A stretch of 6,096 bases of DNA, taken from the NCBI GenBank assembly GCA_041486365.1, contig JBGPLH010000207.1:1-6096 (forward strand), given 5' to 3'. Position numbers and translations under genes: made by a program. Of the stretch, positions 1 to 6,096 are shown piece by piece (the first letter of the stretch is position 1; each line of letters opens with the position of its first letter). The notes beneath the pieces are model-generated. The model had not been told where the DNA came from and ran no database searches. It saw only the letters and a list, made by a program, of their open reading frames with translations. The DNA is from JBGPLH01 sp041486365 [NCBI: Thermodesulfobacteriota bacterium] (GTDB taxonomy: Bacteria; JAUYMQ01).

Positions 1-1278
1 CGGCTCGCCGCGCCGCTCGGCCGGGAGCGCGGGATCGATTGCCGCGGAGACCGCAGCCGCCGCCTCTCCGCTCGCCCGGACCGCGCGCGCGGCCACCACC
101 CCGAGGAGGCTCTCGAGAGCCGTCACGTACCGGCCGCGCCAGTCGCGCCAGGCCGCCTCCGATTCGCCGGTCAGCACCCCATCGAGCGACGACAGCGTCT
201 GCGTCACCGCCGGGACGATGGCCCCGCCCAGGATCTGCCGCCAGTGAGAGAGGCCCTGCAGATGGGGGATCATCTCCCGGATCTCGTCTGCCCAGCGGAA
301 GAAGCGATCGGGCGGGAGGCTCTCCGCCGGGACGCGGATGTGCGGCGCGAAGAGCGCGCGGAACTCGTCCTCCAGCCCCGCCACTTGCGCCAGCGCCTGA
401 TCGAAGGGCACCGGCTCCTCGATCGCGGGGGGATCGGCCAGACGCACCATCCCCGACCCCGCCATGGCGTTCAGCGGCCGGTTCGCGAGCACGCCGATGC
501 GGGCCGCGAGCGCGGCCTCGAGCACGGTGAGTCCCTCCTCCTTCCGCTCGAAGGCGGGGGCCGATTCGAAGAGGTTCATCGGGAGCTGGAGCACGCCGAA
601 GTGATGGTACGGCCCGCCCGCGTCGCGCGCGGCCTCCAGCATGGCTGTGAGCGAGGTCGCTTCCGGATCGCCGGGCGGGGCCGCCGCGGTATTGGAGGAG
701 ACGCCGTACCAGCGGACGCGCTCCGCGGCAACCTCCCCCTCCAGGTACGCGAACGCCTTCCGGAGCCGCGCGTGGAACGCTTCCCGCGCTCGCCCGGGCT
801 CCTCGCCCCGGTGCTTCACGGCATCCGACAGGAAGTATTCCGGGTTGTGGAGCAGGCACACGTCGAGCGTGCGGACCCGGAGCCGCTCGAGCGATCGCGC
901 GAGCTGGTCCTTCAGGAACTCCGGGTGGATGCAGTGCCAGACGTCGTCGCCGTACTTCACCATGTCGGGGTACGGCCGGCCCGCGGCCTCCCGCTCCCGC
1001 GCGGCCGCAAGGTTCGTCCCCTGGACGTACCCGATCTTCGAGACGACGACGATCTCCTCGCGGCGCAGGGCGCCGCGCGCGGCGAGGTCGGCAAGGGTGG
1101 CGCCGACGAGCCGCTCGCTGCCGCCGTCGGTGTAGTTCGTCGACGTGTCGATCAGGTTGCAACCCGAGAGCAGGGCGCGTTCGAGCGCCTCCCGGTGCCC
1201 GGCGGTTTCGTCGTCCACGCGGTAACCGCCGAATCCCACGCGGCTCACGGTGAGCCCCGTGCGTCCGAGCTCCGCGTA
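1..1278 (-). other. Aldo/keto reductase domain of the fusion protein
   Basis: This is the second half of the fused protein, from about residue 738 to beyond the window. It opens with the family's usual [19 protein letters not shown] (740-758). The catalytic tetrad of aldo/keto reductases can be assigned: D781 and Y786 in [10 protein letters not shown]818 in VVVSKIGY, and H881 in [12 protein letters not shown]. Later strands give [21 protein letters not shown] and [11 protein letters not shown]. The family catalyses NAD(P)H-dependent reduction of aldehydes, ketones or sugars; no substrate can be inferred here. Two departures from the compact family of about 320 residues are visible. The segment between the catalytic Lys and His is about 30 residues longer than usual and contains [16 protein letters not shown]. 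The chain also continues for well over 100 residues after the last barrel strand, with a Trp-rich helical-looking part ([16 protein letters not shown]) and then an Ala-rich tail still open at base 1. Confidence 0.85.
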
Positions 1279-3489
1279 GCCCTGCGGGCGCCTCGCACGG
1301 TGGCGGCCCGCGAAGGCTTCCGTCCCGGTCGCCGACGCATTCCCGGACAGTGCCGCGCCCAGCCCTTCGCCCCGCCGCGCGCCGCCCGCTTCCTCGCGCG
1401 CGAGCGATTGGAGCAGGCCGGAGGCGGCGAGCGCCTGCGCTGCGAGGACGGGATCGGTGATCGGCGCCTCGCAGGCGAAGTTCTGGCAGAGGTAGAGGGC
1501 GGGCCTGCCGTCCACGAGCGTCTTGTCCCGCAGGAGCGGCAGGGCCGAGACGCCCCGCGCGGGATCGTGGTGACCGACGATCCGGTTCGGAAGGTAGGGC
1601 CGATGCGCCTCCCGGAAGAGCGCCTCCCGCGCCGGGTCACCGGGGGCGCCGATCACGGCGATCTCCACGGGCGCGTCGCGCAGGAAGTCCACGGCCTCGA
1701 GGCTCTTCGCGAAGCCCCGCGGCCAGCGCCGGATGAGGCCGCCGTGCGCCAGAACGGCCGACCCCGCCGCTTCCCGCCAGTCCTCCCGATCGAAGTGATA
1801 CGAGAGGCGCGCGAGCGCCATGGCCGCGGCCGCGTTGGGAGAGGGCGTGGCGCCGTCCATCCCTTCCCGCCGCCGCAGGATCAGCCGCTCGTGATCGCGG
1901 GCGGTCGTGTAGAAGCCGCCCGTCTCCGGATCCCCGAAGTCCTCGACGATCCGCTGCGCCAGCCGTCCCGCTTCTTCCAGATACCGCGCGTCCCCGCCCG
2001 CTTCGTGGAGATCGATCAGCGCCTCCGCGAGATACGCGTAGTCCTCGAGCACCGCGTCCAGATGCGCCTTCCCGTCGCGGTAGGTGCGCAGTAGCCGGCC
2101 GTCATCTTTTCGCAGCGGGCCGAGGAGGAAATCCGCCGCGCGGCGCGCGGCGTCTAGGTAGCGGGCGTCGCCGATCACGCGGGCGCCGGAGGCCATCGCG
2201 CGGATCATAAGGCCGTTCCAGCCCGTGAGGATCTTGTCGTCGAGCCCCGGCGGCACGCGGCGCGATCGCGCGGCGTAGAGCTTGCAGCGCGCCTCCTGGA
2301 CGCTCGCTTCCAACTCGGCCGGCGGGAGGCCGAGGGTCGCGGCCACCTCCTCGATCGGGCGCGGCGCGTGCAGGATGCTCTTCCCCTCCCAGTTGCCGCC
2401 GGACTTCACGTCGAAATACGCACAGGCGCGGCGCGCGCTCTCGGGACCCAAGGTCGACTCGATCTCCTCGCGGGTCCAGACGAAGAACTTCCCCTCCTCC
2501 CCCTCCGAGTCGGCATCCGTGGCCGAGAAGAATCCCCCCTCCTTCGAGGTCATCTCGCGCAGGATGTAGTCGAGCACCTCCCGGCCGATCCGGTGGAAGA
2601 GCGGATCCCCGGTGACCTGGAAGGCCTCCAGGTATACCGGCACGAGCAACGCGTTGTCGTAGAGCATCTTCTCGAAATGAGGGACGAGCCAGCGCGCGTC
2701 GGTCGCGTAGCGCGCGAAGCCGCCGCCGACCTGGTCGTAGATCCCGCCGCGCGCCATGCACGTGAGCGTGTGGGTCACCATGCGCAGGGCGTGCGCGTCC
2801 TTCGTGCGGCGATGGTGGCGGAGAAGGAGCGAGAGGGCGCTGGAGGGCGGGAACTTGGGCGCGCCGCCGAAGCCGCCGAACTCGGGATCGAAGGCCTCCG
2901 CGAGCTGCGCGGCGGCCTTCTCGATCTCGGCGGGCCCCACGGCCATCGCCTGCGTGGCGGAGACCTGCTGTCGCAGGTGCTCCGTGATGGCGCGCGCCTC
3001 CTCCTTCACCTGGTCGGGACGCTCGCGCCAGGCCTCCGCGATCCGGGTGAGCAGCGAGGGAAACCCGGGGCGGCCGTGGGCGTCCCGGGGCGGGTAGTAG
3101 GTGCCGGCGAAGAAGGGCTCCTGCGCCGGCGTGAGGAAGACCGTCATCGGCCAGCCCCCCTGGCCGGAATTCAGGGCCTGGGTCGCCGCCATGTAGATCT
3201 CGTCCAGGTCGGGGCGCTCCTCGCGATCGACCTTCACGCAGACGAAGTGCTCGTTCATGAGCGCGGCGATCCGCTCGTCCTCGAAGGACTCGCGCTCCAT
3301 CACGTGGCACCAGTGGCAGGCCGAGTAGCCGATCGAGAGCAGGATCGGCTTGTGCTCCTCCCGCGCGCGGCGCAGCGCCTCCTCGCCCCAGGGATACCAG
3401 TCCACCGGATTGTAGGCGTGCTGGAGCAGGTAGGGACTGGTCTCCTGGGCGAGCCGGTTGGGACGGCGGCCCTCGCGCTGCCCGCTCAT
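1..3489 (-). CDS. YyaL/Spata20-type DUF255 protein fused in frame to an aldo/keto reductase (C-terminus beyond window)
   Basis: Reading triplet by triplet from ATG at 3489, I find no stop in 1163 codons to base 1, so the gene is 3'-partial here. Residues about 12-170 form the DUF255 thioredoxin-like domain: SPYLLQHA (18-25), [12 protein letters not shown] (27-38), the redox-type motif C58-H-W-C61, KVDREERPD, and GGWP then GTYYPP. Residues about 200-560 resemble the (alpha/alpha)6-barrel part of the family: [11 protein letters not shown] (204-214), [14 protein letters not shown] (248-261), [10 protein letters not shown] (270-279), [14 protein letters not shown] (325-338) and [13 protein letters not shown] (417-429). 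The usual C-terminal CQNFAC motif is at 668-673. B. subtilis YyaL is about 690 residues, so this half is complete. A linker (about 700-736) leads into an aldo/keto reductase. The start overlaps the upstream stop as ATGA, with GAAGGGCGG just before it. The biochemical role of YyaL proteins is unsettled. The barrel is related to sugar epimerases, so a sugar or aldehyde redox role is only a guess. Confidence is high for both domains and good for the fusion. Confidence 0.88.
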   Translation of the reverse strand, partial: MSGQREGRRPNRLAQETSPYLLQHAYNPVDWYPWGEEALRRAREEHKPILLSIGYSACHWCHVMERESFEDERIAALMNEHFVCVKVDREERPDLDEIYMAATQALNSGQGGWPMTVFLTPAQEPFFAGTYYPPRDAHGRPGFPSLLTRIAEAWRERPDQVKEEARAITEHLRQQVSATQAMAVGPAEIEKAAAQLAEAFDPEFGGFGGAPKFPPSSALSLLLRHHRRTKDAHALRMVTHTLTCMARGGIYDQVGGGFARYATDARWLVPHFEKMLYDNALLVPVYLEAFQVTGDPLFHRIGREVLDYILREMTSKEGGFFSATDADSEGEEGKFFVWTREEIESTLGPESARRACAYFDVKSGGNWEGKSILHAPRPIEEVAATLGLPPAELEASVQEARCKLYAARSRRVPPGLDDKILTGWNGLMIRAMASGARVIGDARYLDAARRAADFLLGPLRKDDGRLLRTYRDGKAHLDAVLEDYAYLAEALIDLHEAGGDARYLEEAGRLAQRIVEDFGDPETGGFYTTARDHERLILRRREGMDGATPSPNAAAAMALARLSYHFDREDWREAAGSAVLAHGGLIRRWPRGFAKSLEAVDFLRDAPVEIAVIGAPGDPAREALFREAHRPYLPNRIVGHHDPARGVSALPLLRDKTLVDGRPALYLCQNFACEAPITDPVLAAQALAASGLLQSLAREEAGGARRGEGLGAALSGNASATGTEAFAGRHRARRPQGYAELGRTGLTVSRVGFGGYRVDDETAGHREALERALLSGCNLIDTSTNYTDGGSERLVGATLADLAARGALRREEIVVVSKIGYVQGTNLAAAREREAAGRPYPDMVKYGDDVWHCIHPEFLKDQLARSLERLRVRTLDVCLLHNPEYFLSDAVKHRGEEPGRAREAFHARLRKAFAYLEGEVAAERVRWYGVSSNTAAAPPGDPEATSLTAMLEAARDAGGPYHHFGVLQLPMNLFESAPAFERKEEGLTVLEAALAARIGVLANRPLNAMAGSGMVRLADPPAIEEPVPFDQALAQVAGLEDEFRALFAPHIRVPAESLPPDRFFRWADEIREMIPHLQGLSHWRQILGGAIVPAVTQTLSSLDGVLTGESEAAWRDWRGRYVTALESLLGVVAARAVRASGEAAAAVSAAIDPALPAERRGEP

Positions 3490-3821
3490 CCGCCCTTCAG
3501 GGCTTCGTCCGCCTTGGCGGCCAGCACGAAGTCGCTCTCCGTGAGCCCGTTGATCTTGTGCGTCCAGATCTCCACCCGCACGCTCCCCCAGGTGAGGTGG
3601 ATGTCGGGGTGGTGCCCCTGCTCCTCCGCGATGGCGCCGATGCGGTTCACGAAGGCGAGGGCCTGGACGAAGTCCTTGAACCGATAGGTCTTGCGCAGGT
3701 GGTGCTCGTCCACCGCCTCCCATCCGTCGATCTGGGCGAGGAGCTGTCCGATGGCATCCCCCCGGAGCGGCGGAACACCACCCTTGCAGGGGACGCAGTT
3801 CTTCTTCGCGAGTTCCGACAT
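3486..3821 (-). CDS. phhB: Pterin-4a-carbinolamine dehydratase (4a-hydroxytetrahydrobiopterin dehydratase)
   Basis: This 111-residue protein dehydrates 4a-hydroxytetrahydropterin, recycling the cofactor of aromatic amino acid hydroxylases. The whole family motif is visible: E66-x3-H70-H71-P72, W78, H88 and D97, as in [14 protein letters not shown] and [13 protein letters not shown]70, H71 and H88 are the expected active-site histidines. The N-terminus carries C9-x2-C12 followed by KGGVPPL, a common form in bacterial members. The frame stays open far upstream, across dtd in antisense. The ATG at 3821 is chosen because GGGAGG lies four bases before it and because the protein then has the family's usual length and N-terminus. 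The stop overlaps the start of the fusion gene as ATGA, so the two are probably one operon with coupled translation. No pterin-dependent hydroxylase gene is in the window, so the pathway served here is unknown. The symbol is by family; some genomes use pcd. Confidence 0.95.
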   Translation of the reverse strand: MSELAKKNCVPCKGGVPPLRGDAIGQLLAQIDGWEAVDEHHLRKTYRFKDFVQALAFVNRIGAIAEEQGHHPDIHLTWGSVRVEIWTHKINGLTESDFVLAAKADEALKGG

Positions 3822-3824
3822 GAT

Positions 3825-3831
3825 CCCTCCC
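3825..3831 (-). promoter_or_regulatory. Ribosome-binding site of the pterin dehydratase gene
   Basis: On the minus strand the bases read GGGAGGG and end three bases before the ATG at 3821, with the GGGAGG core four bases away. This purine-rich match to the 16S rRNA tail decides the start in a frame that stays open for another 146 codons upstream. Confidence 0.75.
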
Positions 3832-3842
3832 GGTGCGCGTCG

Positions 3843-3866
3843 CGCGGCCCGTCGCGACGGGGCGCG
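3843..3866. repeat. Imperfect inverted repeat with a perfect 14-bp palindrome in the divergent gap
   Basis: The core CCCGTCGCGACGGG (3848-3861) is exactly self-complementary. A further CGCG on each side (3843-3846 and 3863-3866) also pairs, with a single G:G mismatch between core and flank. It lies in the leader of the dehydratase gene, just upstream of its ribosome-binding site, and about 12 bases before the predicted -35 box of dtd. It could be a dimeric regulator's operator or an RNA hairpin (CCCGT stem with a CGCG loop). In sequence this rich in G+C, chance is also possible. Confidence 0.35.
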
Positions 3867-3878
3867 GCGGCTTTTCCC

Positions 3879-3907
3879 TTGACGCGGGTTTCCGCAAGAC
3901 AGATACC
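3879..3907 (+). promoter_or_regulatory. Possible sigma70-type promoter of dtd
   Basis: TTGACG (3879-3884) is a five-of-six match to the -35 consensus. It is followed by a 17-bp spacer and GATACC (3902-3907), a weak -10 with three of six matches. The spacing to the dtd ATG at 3939 suits a short leader of about 25 bases. The segment is also the least G+C-rich part of the gap. No equally good promoter was found for the opposite strand. Confidence 0.4.
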
Positions 3908-3913
3908 ACAATT

Positions 3914-3928
3914 CGGCCGGAGAGGCCG
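3914..3928 (+). repeat. Short inverted repeat in the dtd leader
   Basis: CGGCC (3914-3918) and GGCCG (3924-3928) are perfect inverted arms around the loop GGAGA. They sit immediately before the G-run (3928-3933) that probably serves as the dtd ribosome-binding site. A 5-bp G+C stem could form in the leader RNA, but an arm this short can easily arise by chance here. Confidence 0.25.
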
Positions 3929-3938
3929 GGGGGCGTGC

Positions 3939-4430
3939 ATGCGACTCGTGATCCAGCGCGTTAGCCGCGCAAAGGTCTCGGTGGATGGTGAAACCGTGGG
4001 CGCCATCGGCCCCGGACTGCTCATTCTGGCCGGTGTGGCACAGGGCGACACGCCGGCCGATGCGGAGCGGCTCGCGCGGCGCTGCGCGGAGATTCGGATC
4101 TTCGCGGACGCGGAGGGGAAGTTCAATCGATCGCTCTCGGACACGGGCGGCGAGGCGCTCGTGGTGAGCCAGTTCACGCTGCTGGCGGATACGCGCAAGG
4201 GGCGGCGGCCGAGCTTCATGGCCGCCGCGCGGCCCGAGGAGGCGGAGCCGATCGTCCATGCTTTCGCGCAGGCGCTTCGCGACGCCGGTGTGCCGACGGA
4301 GACCGGCCGCTTCGGCGCGATGATGGCCGTGGAGCTGGTGAATGACGGGCCGGTGACGGTGCTCCTCGAGAGCGCGCCGGCGGGCCGAGTCGATGACGGA
4401 TTTCAGGCTTCAGACGGATCTAACCGATAA
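3939..4430 (+). CDS. dtd: D-aminoacyl-tRNA deacylase
   Basis: This cytoplasmic proofreading enzyme hydrolyses D-amino acids (and glycine mischarged on tRNA-Ala) from tRNA, protecting translation. The 163-residue product starts [18 protein letters not shown], the standard N-terminus. It contains the SQFTL motif (77-81), followed by [11 protein letters not shown], and ends its conserved part with TGRFGAMM and VNDGPVT (134-140), where G137-P138 is the Gly-cisPro motif of the active site. Both hallmark motifs are intact, so it should be active. E. coli Dtd has 145 residues; here about 18 extra polar residues follow the last strand (from about S145). The frame is open upstream, but ATG 3939 gives the canonical first residues and follows a run of six Gs at 3928-3933. 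It diverges from the dehydratase gene and probably has its own promoter. Confidence 0.96.
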   Translation: MRLVIQRVSRAKVSVDGETVGAIGPGLLILAGVAQGDTPADAERLARRCAEIRIFADAEGKFNRSLSDTGGEALVVSQFTLLADTRKGRRPSFMAAARPEEAEPIVHAFAQALRDAGVPTETGRFGAMMAVELVNDGPVTVLLESAPAGRVDDGFQASDGSNR

Positions 4431-4528
4431 GCCTGGGGTCTTGCGATTCGCGCGATCCGCTCAGGGTCGCTGAAAGGCCCACGGTGGTCGGCCGAAGAGA
4501 TCCGGGCAGAACTCCACTCCGCGCGAGA

Positions 4529-4560
4529 GGCGCCTGTGGCGATGGCGGCGACAGCGCGCC
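4529..4560 (+). promoter_or_regulatory. Possible leader stem-loop abutting the ribosome-binding site
   Basis: GGCGCCTGT (4529-4537) can pair with ACAG (4551-4554) and, after one bulged C, with GCGCC (4556-4560). This gives nine base pairs around a 13-base loop. The stem ends exactly where the GGAGGGG ribosome-binding site begins at 4561. It could influence ribosome access or stack next to it. It does not resemble a c-di-GMP riboswitch, and chance pairing is possible. Confidence 0.3.
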
Positions 4561-4567
4561 GGAGGGG
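4561..4567 (+). promoter_or_regulatory. Ribosome-binding site of the GGDEF-EAL gene
   Basis: GGAGGGG lies five bases before the GTG at 4573. It is the strongest Shine-Dalgarno match on the plus strand and supports the GTG start over the ATG at 4542, which is in another frame. Confidence 0.8.
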
Positions 4568-4572
4568 AGCCC

Positions 4573-6096
4573 GTGAGCCTGCCTCGGATCCTCATCGTCG
4601 ACGACGACCGCATGATCAGGACCATGGTCCGGGACGCCGTGGAAGCCATCGGCTTCGACGTCCAGGAGGCCAAGGACGGCCGAGAGGGCCTGCGCGCCGT
4701 GGAGGACTCCCCGCCCCAGCTGATCATTCTCGACGTGCAGATGCCCCACATGGACGGGTACGCGATGTGCGCGGCGGTTCGCAGGCTGGAACCGGGAAAA
4801 GACATCCCCGTCCTGATCCTGACGGTACACGGCGACGCGAAAGCCATTCAGAGGGCCTTCGAAGCGGGCGCCACCGACTTCATCTCGAAGCCCTTCGACT
4901 TGCAGATCCTCCAGCACCGCGTCCTGTTCATGATGCGAGCCAGGAACGCCTTCGCCGAACTGCGAGAGCTCTTCAACGAGCTCGGGAAGAATCGGGAGCG
5001 CCTCGCCACCGCACAGCGTCTCGCGCAAATCGGCCACTGGGAGTGGGATCCGCAAGAGGAGCAGATGCTCTGGTCCGAGGAGCTGTACCGCATCTTCGAG
5101 ATGCAACCGCTTCCGGGTGCTTCAACCTACGCCCGGTTCGTGCAGATGATTCATCCGGATGATCGGGAGGAGGTCGAAAAGGCCATCACCTGCTCGCTCT
5201 CTGATTTCAGGGGTTGGAACCTGGAACACCGGATCATCGCGGCAACGGGCGCCGAGCACATTGTCCACCACCAGGCCGAAATCTCCGACGGGGCTTCCGG
5301 AGCCCCCAGGACGCTCATCGGCACCATCCAGGACATCACGGGGCCCAGACTCACGGAGGAAAGGATCCGCCGTCTCGCGTACTACGACACCCTGACGTCG
5401 CTGCCCAACCGCAGAATGATGATGGAAAACCTGACCCGGGCCATCGAGCGAGCACACCGGGCAGGGCTTCAGGCGAGCGTGCTTTTCCTCGACCTGGATC
5501 GGTTCAAGCGAATCAACGATACGTTCGGGCACGAAACAGGCGATGAGCTGCTCAAAGCCGTCGCCGAGAGGTTATTGAACTGCGTTCGCTCGACCGACTA
5601 CGTGGGGCAGCGAGGACTGACGATGAACAACGCGGCGCTATCGCGGCTCGGAGGCGACGAGTTCACGATCGTGCTCGGCGACCTTCACAAGGCGGAGGAT
5701 TCGGCTCTCATCGGCCGCAGGATTATCGAGAGCATGCGAGAGCCATTCATGGTGAGCGGCCGGGAAGTCGTGATGAGCACGAGCATCGGAATTTCCGTGT
5801 TTCCCACGGACGGGACCGATTCAGGGGCCCTGCTCAAGAACGCCGATACCGCCATGTACCATGCCAAGGAGTCCGGGCGAGGGAACCTTCAGTTTTTCTG
5901 CGAGTCGATGAACAGCAAGGCGGTGAAGCAGTTGCACATGGAGATGGGATTGCGAGCCGCACTTCAGCATGAGGGGTTGATCCTGCATTATCAGCCCAAG
6001 TACGACGCCCGGTCCGGACGTATCTCAGGGATGGAAGCGTTGGTGCGCTTGCGCCTCCCTGACGGCGGGCTGGCGCAACCCATGGAGTTCATCCCG
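4573..6096 (+). CDS. Response regulator-PAS-GGDEF-EAL c-di-GMP signalling protein (3'-partial)
   Basis: 508 codons are present and the frame runs off the window. Residues 1-120 are a receiver domain: acidic pocket D10-D11-D12, phosphoacceptor D54 in LIILDVQMPHMDG, T84 and K106 (ISKPFD). A charged linker helix (about 122-150) leads to a PAS domain (about 146-258; GHWEWD at 154-159, MIHPDDREEV, closing with GTIQDITG). The diguanylate cyclase domain begins YYDTLTSLPNRR (270-281) and has LDLDRFKRINDTFGHETGDELL and an intact GGDEF at 360-364. The EAL phosphodiesterase domain begins at about 457, with LHYQPKYD and an intact EAL motif at 488-490. It is then cut. GGDEF makes c-di-GMP and EAL degrades it; which prevails cannot be told because most of EAL is outside. 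An RxxD (R339-D342) is present but unusually far from GGDEF. No membrane segment is seen, so it is a cytoplasmic output protein presumably phosphorylated by a histidine kinase not in the window. The GTG start has a strong Shine-Dalgarno and gives the usual receiver N-terminus. Confidence 0.95.
   Translation, partial: MSLPRILIVDDDRMIRTMVRDAVEAIGFDVQEAKDGREGLRAVEDSPPQLIILDVQMPHMDGYAMCAAVRRLEPGKDIPVLILTVHGDAKAIQRAFEAGATDFISKPFDLQILQHRVLFMMRARNAFAELRELFNELGKNRERLATAQRLAQIGHWEWDPQEEQMLWSEELYRIFEMQPLPGASTYARFVQMIHPDDREEVEKAITCSLSDFRGWNLEHRIIAATGAEHIVHHQAEISDGASGAPRTLIGTIQDITGPRLTEERIRRLAYYDTLTSLPNRRMMMENLTRAIERAHRAGLQASVLFLDLDRFKRINDTFGHETGDELLKAVAERLLNCVRSTDYVGQRGLTMNNAALSRLGGDEFTIVLGDLHKAEDSALIGRRIIESMREPFMVSGREVVMSTSIGISVFPTDGTDSGALLKNADTAMYHAKESGRGNLQFFCESMNSKAVKQLHMEMGLRAALQHEGLILHYQPKYDARSGRISGMEALVRLRLPDGGLAQPMEFIP

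Larger units (their letters stand above)
4431..4572. other. Intergenic gap between dtd and the c-di-GMP gene
   Basis: I find no convincing intrinsic terminator here: there is no stable stem followed by a T-run. I also find no good sigma70 or sigma54 promoter. The one structural element is a stem-loop next to the downstream ribosome-binding site, listed separately. Read-through from dtd is therefore possible, or the promoter is of a type I cannot recognise. Confidence 0.5.

Noticed and set aside
1200-1500. Separate aldo/keto reductase gene downstream of a YyaL gene
   Set aside because: There is no stop between the domains and no ATG, GTG or TTG in frame from codon 660 to 747, so two separate genes are not supported by the sequence as given.
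244-2094. 616-codon open frame on the plus strand
   Set aside because: It lies antisense to the fusion gene, whose minus-strand translation matches known families throughout. The plus product is Arg/Gly/Pro-rich with no recognisable motif, as expected of a high-G+C shadow.
2102-3310. 402-codon minus-strand frame
   Set aside because: It is out of frame within the YyaL-type coding region. The true frame there carries every family motif.
2368-3687. 439-codon open frame on the plus strand spanning two minus-strand genes
   Set aside because: It runs antisense across both the YyaL-type region and the dehydratase gene, is low in complexity and has no domain signal.
3892-3938. Minus-strand promoter for the dehydratase operon
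   Set aside because: TTGCGG and TTGTGG could serve as -35 boxes, but no acceptable -10 lies 15-18 bases downstream of either.
3822-4259. Upstream extension of the dehydratase frame
   Set aside because: The frame is open but crosses dtd in antisense, and the extra residues show no similarity to the family. The GGGAGG before 3821 supports the internal ATG.
4431-4572. c-di-GMP riboswitch upstream of the GGDEF-EAL gene
   Set aside because: I looked for the conserved bases and two-helix layout of GEMM riboswitches and saw neither.
4420-5106. 228-codon minus-strand frame opposite the receiver domain
   Set aside because: It is antisense to a clear receiver and PAS coding region, has no motif and no ribosome-binding site stands out.

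Overview
The window is about two-thirds G+C and densely coding, with short intergenic gaps, Shine-Dalgarno-led starts and an ATGA overlap between two genes. This indicates a bacterial chromosome of a high-G+C lineage. I cannot name the phylum: every recognisable gene belongs to a widespread family and no rRNA, tRNA or lineage marker is present.

Layout. On the minus strand, reading from about 3.8 kb back to the left edge, lie (1) a small pterin-4a-carbinolamine dehydratase gene (3821 to 3486) and (2) a very large open frame starting at 3489 that overlaps it by four bases and is still open at base 1. This second frame encodes a complete YyaL/Spata20-type protein (DUF255 thioredoxin-like domain plus alpha/alpha-barrel) joined in frame to an aldo/keto reductase. 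It is the most unusual item in the window: at least 1163 codons without a stop, and no ATG, GTG or TTG codon in the linker from which the reductase could start on its own. On the plus strand, diverging from the dehydratase gene across a 117-bp gap, lies dtd (D-aminoacyl-tRNA deacylase, 3939-4430). After a further 142-bp gap comes a response regulator-PAS-GGDEF-EAL protein (4573 to beyond the right edge), a c-di-GMP signalling enzyme cut by the window inside its EAL domain.

How they fit together. The dehydratase and the fusion gene are probably co-transcribed and translationally coupled. dtd is a housekeeping proofreading gene with its own plausible promoter in the divergent gap. The c-di-GMP protein has its own strong ribosome-binding site and a visibly lower G+C content towards its 3' end, and appears functionally unrelated to its neighbours. 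I see no mobile elements, CRISPR arrays, RNA genes or phage genes. The other long open frames on both strands are high-G+C shadows of these four genes.
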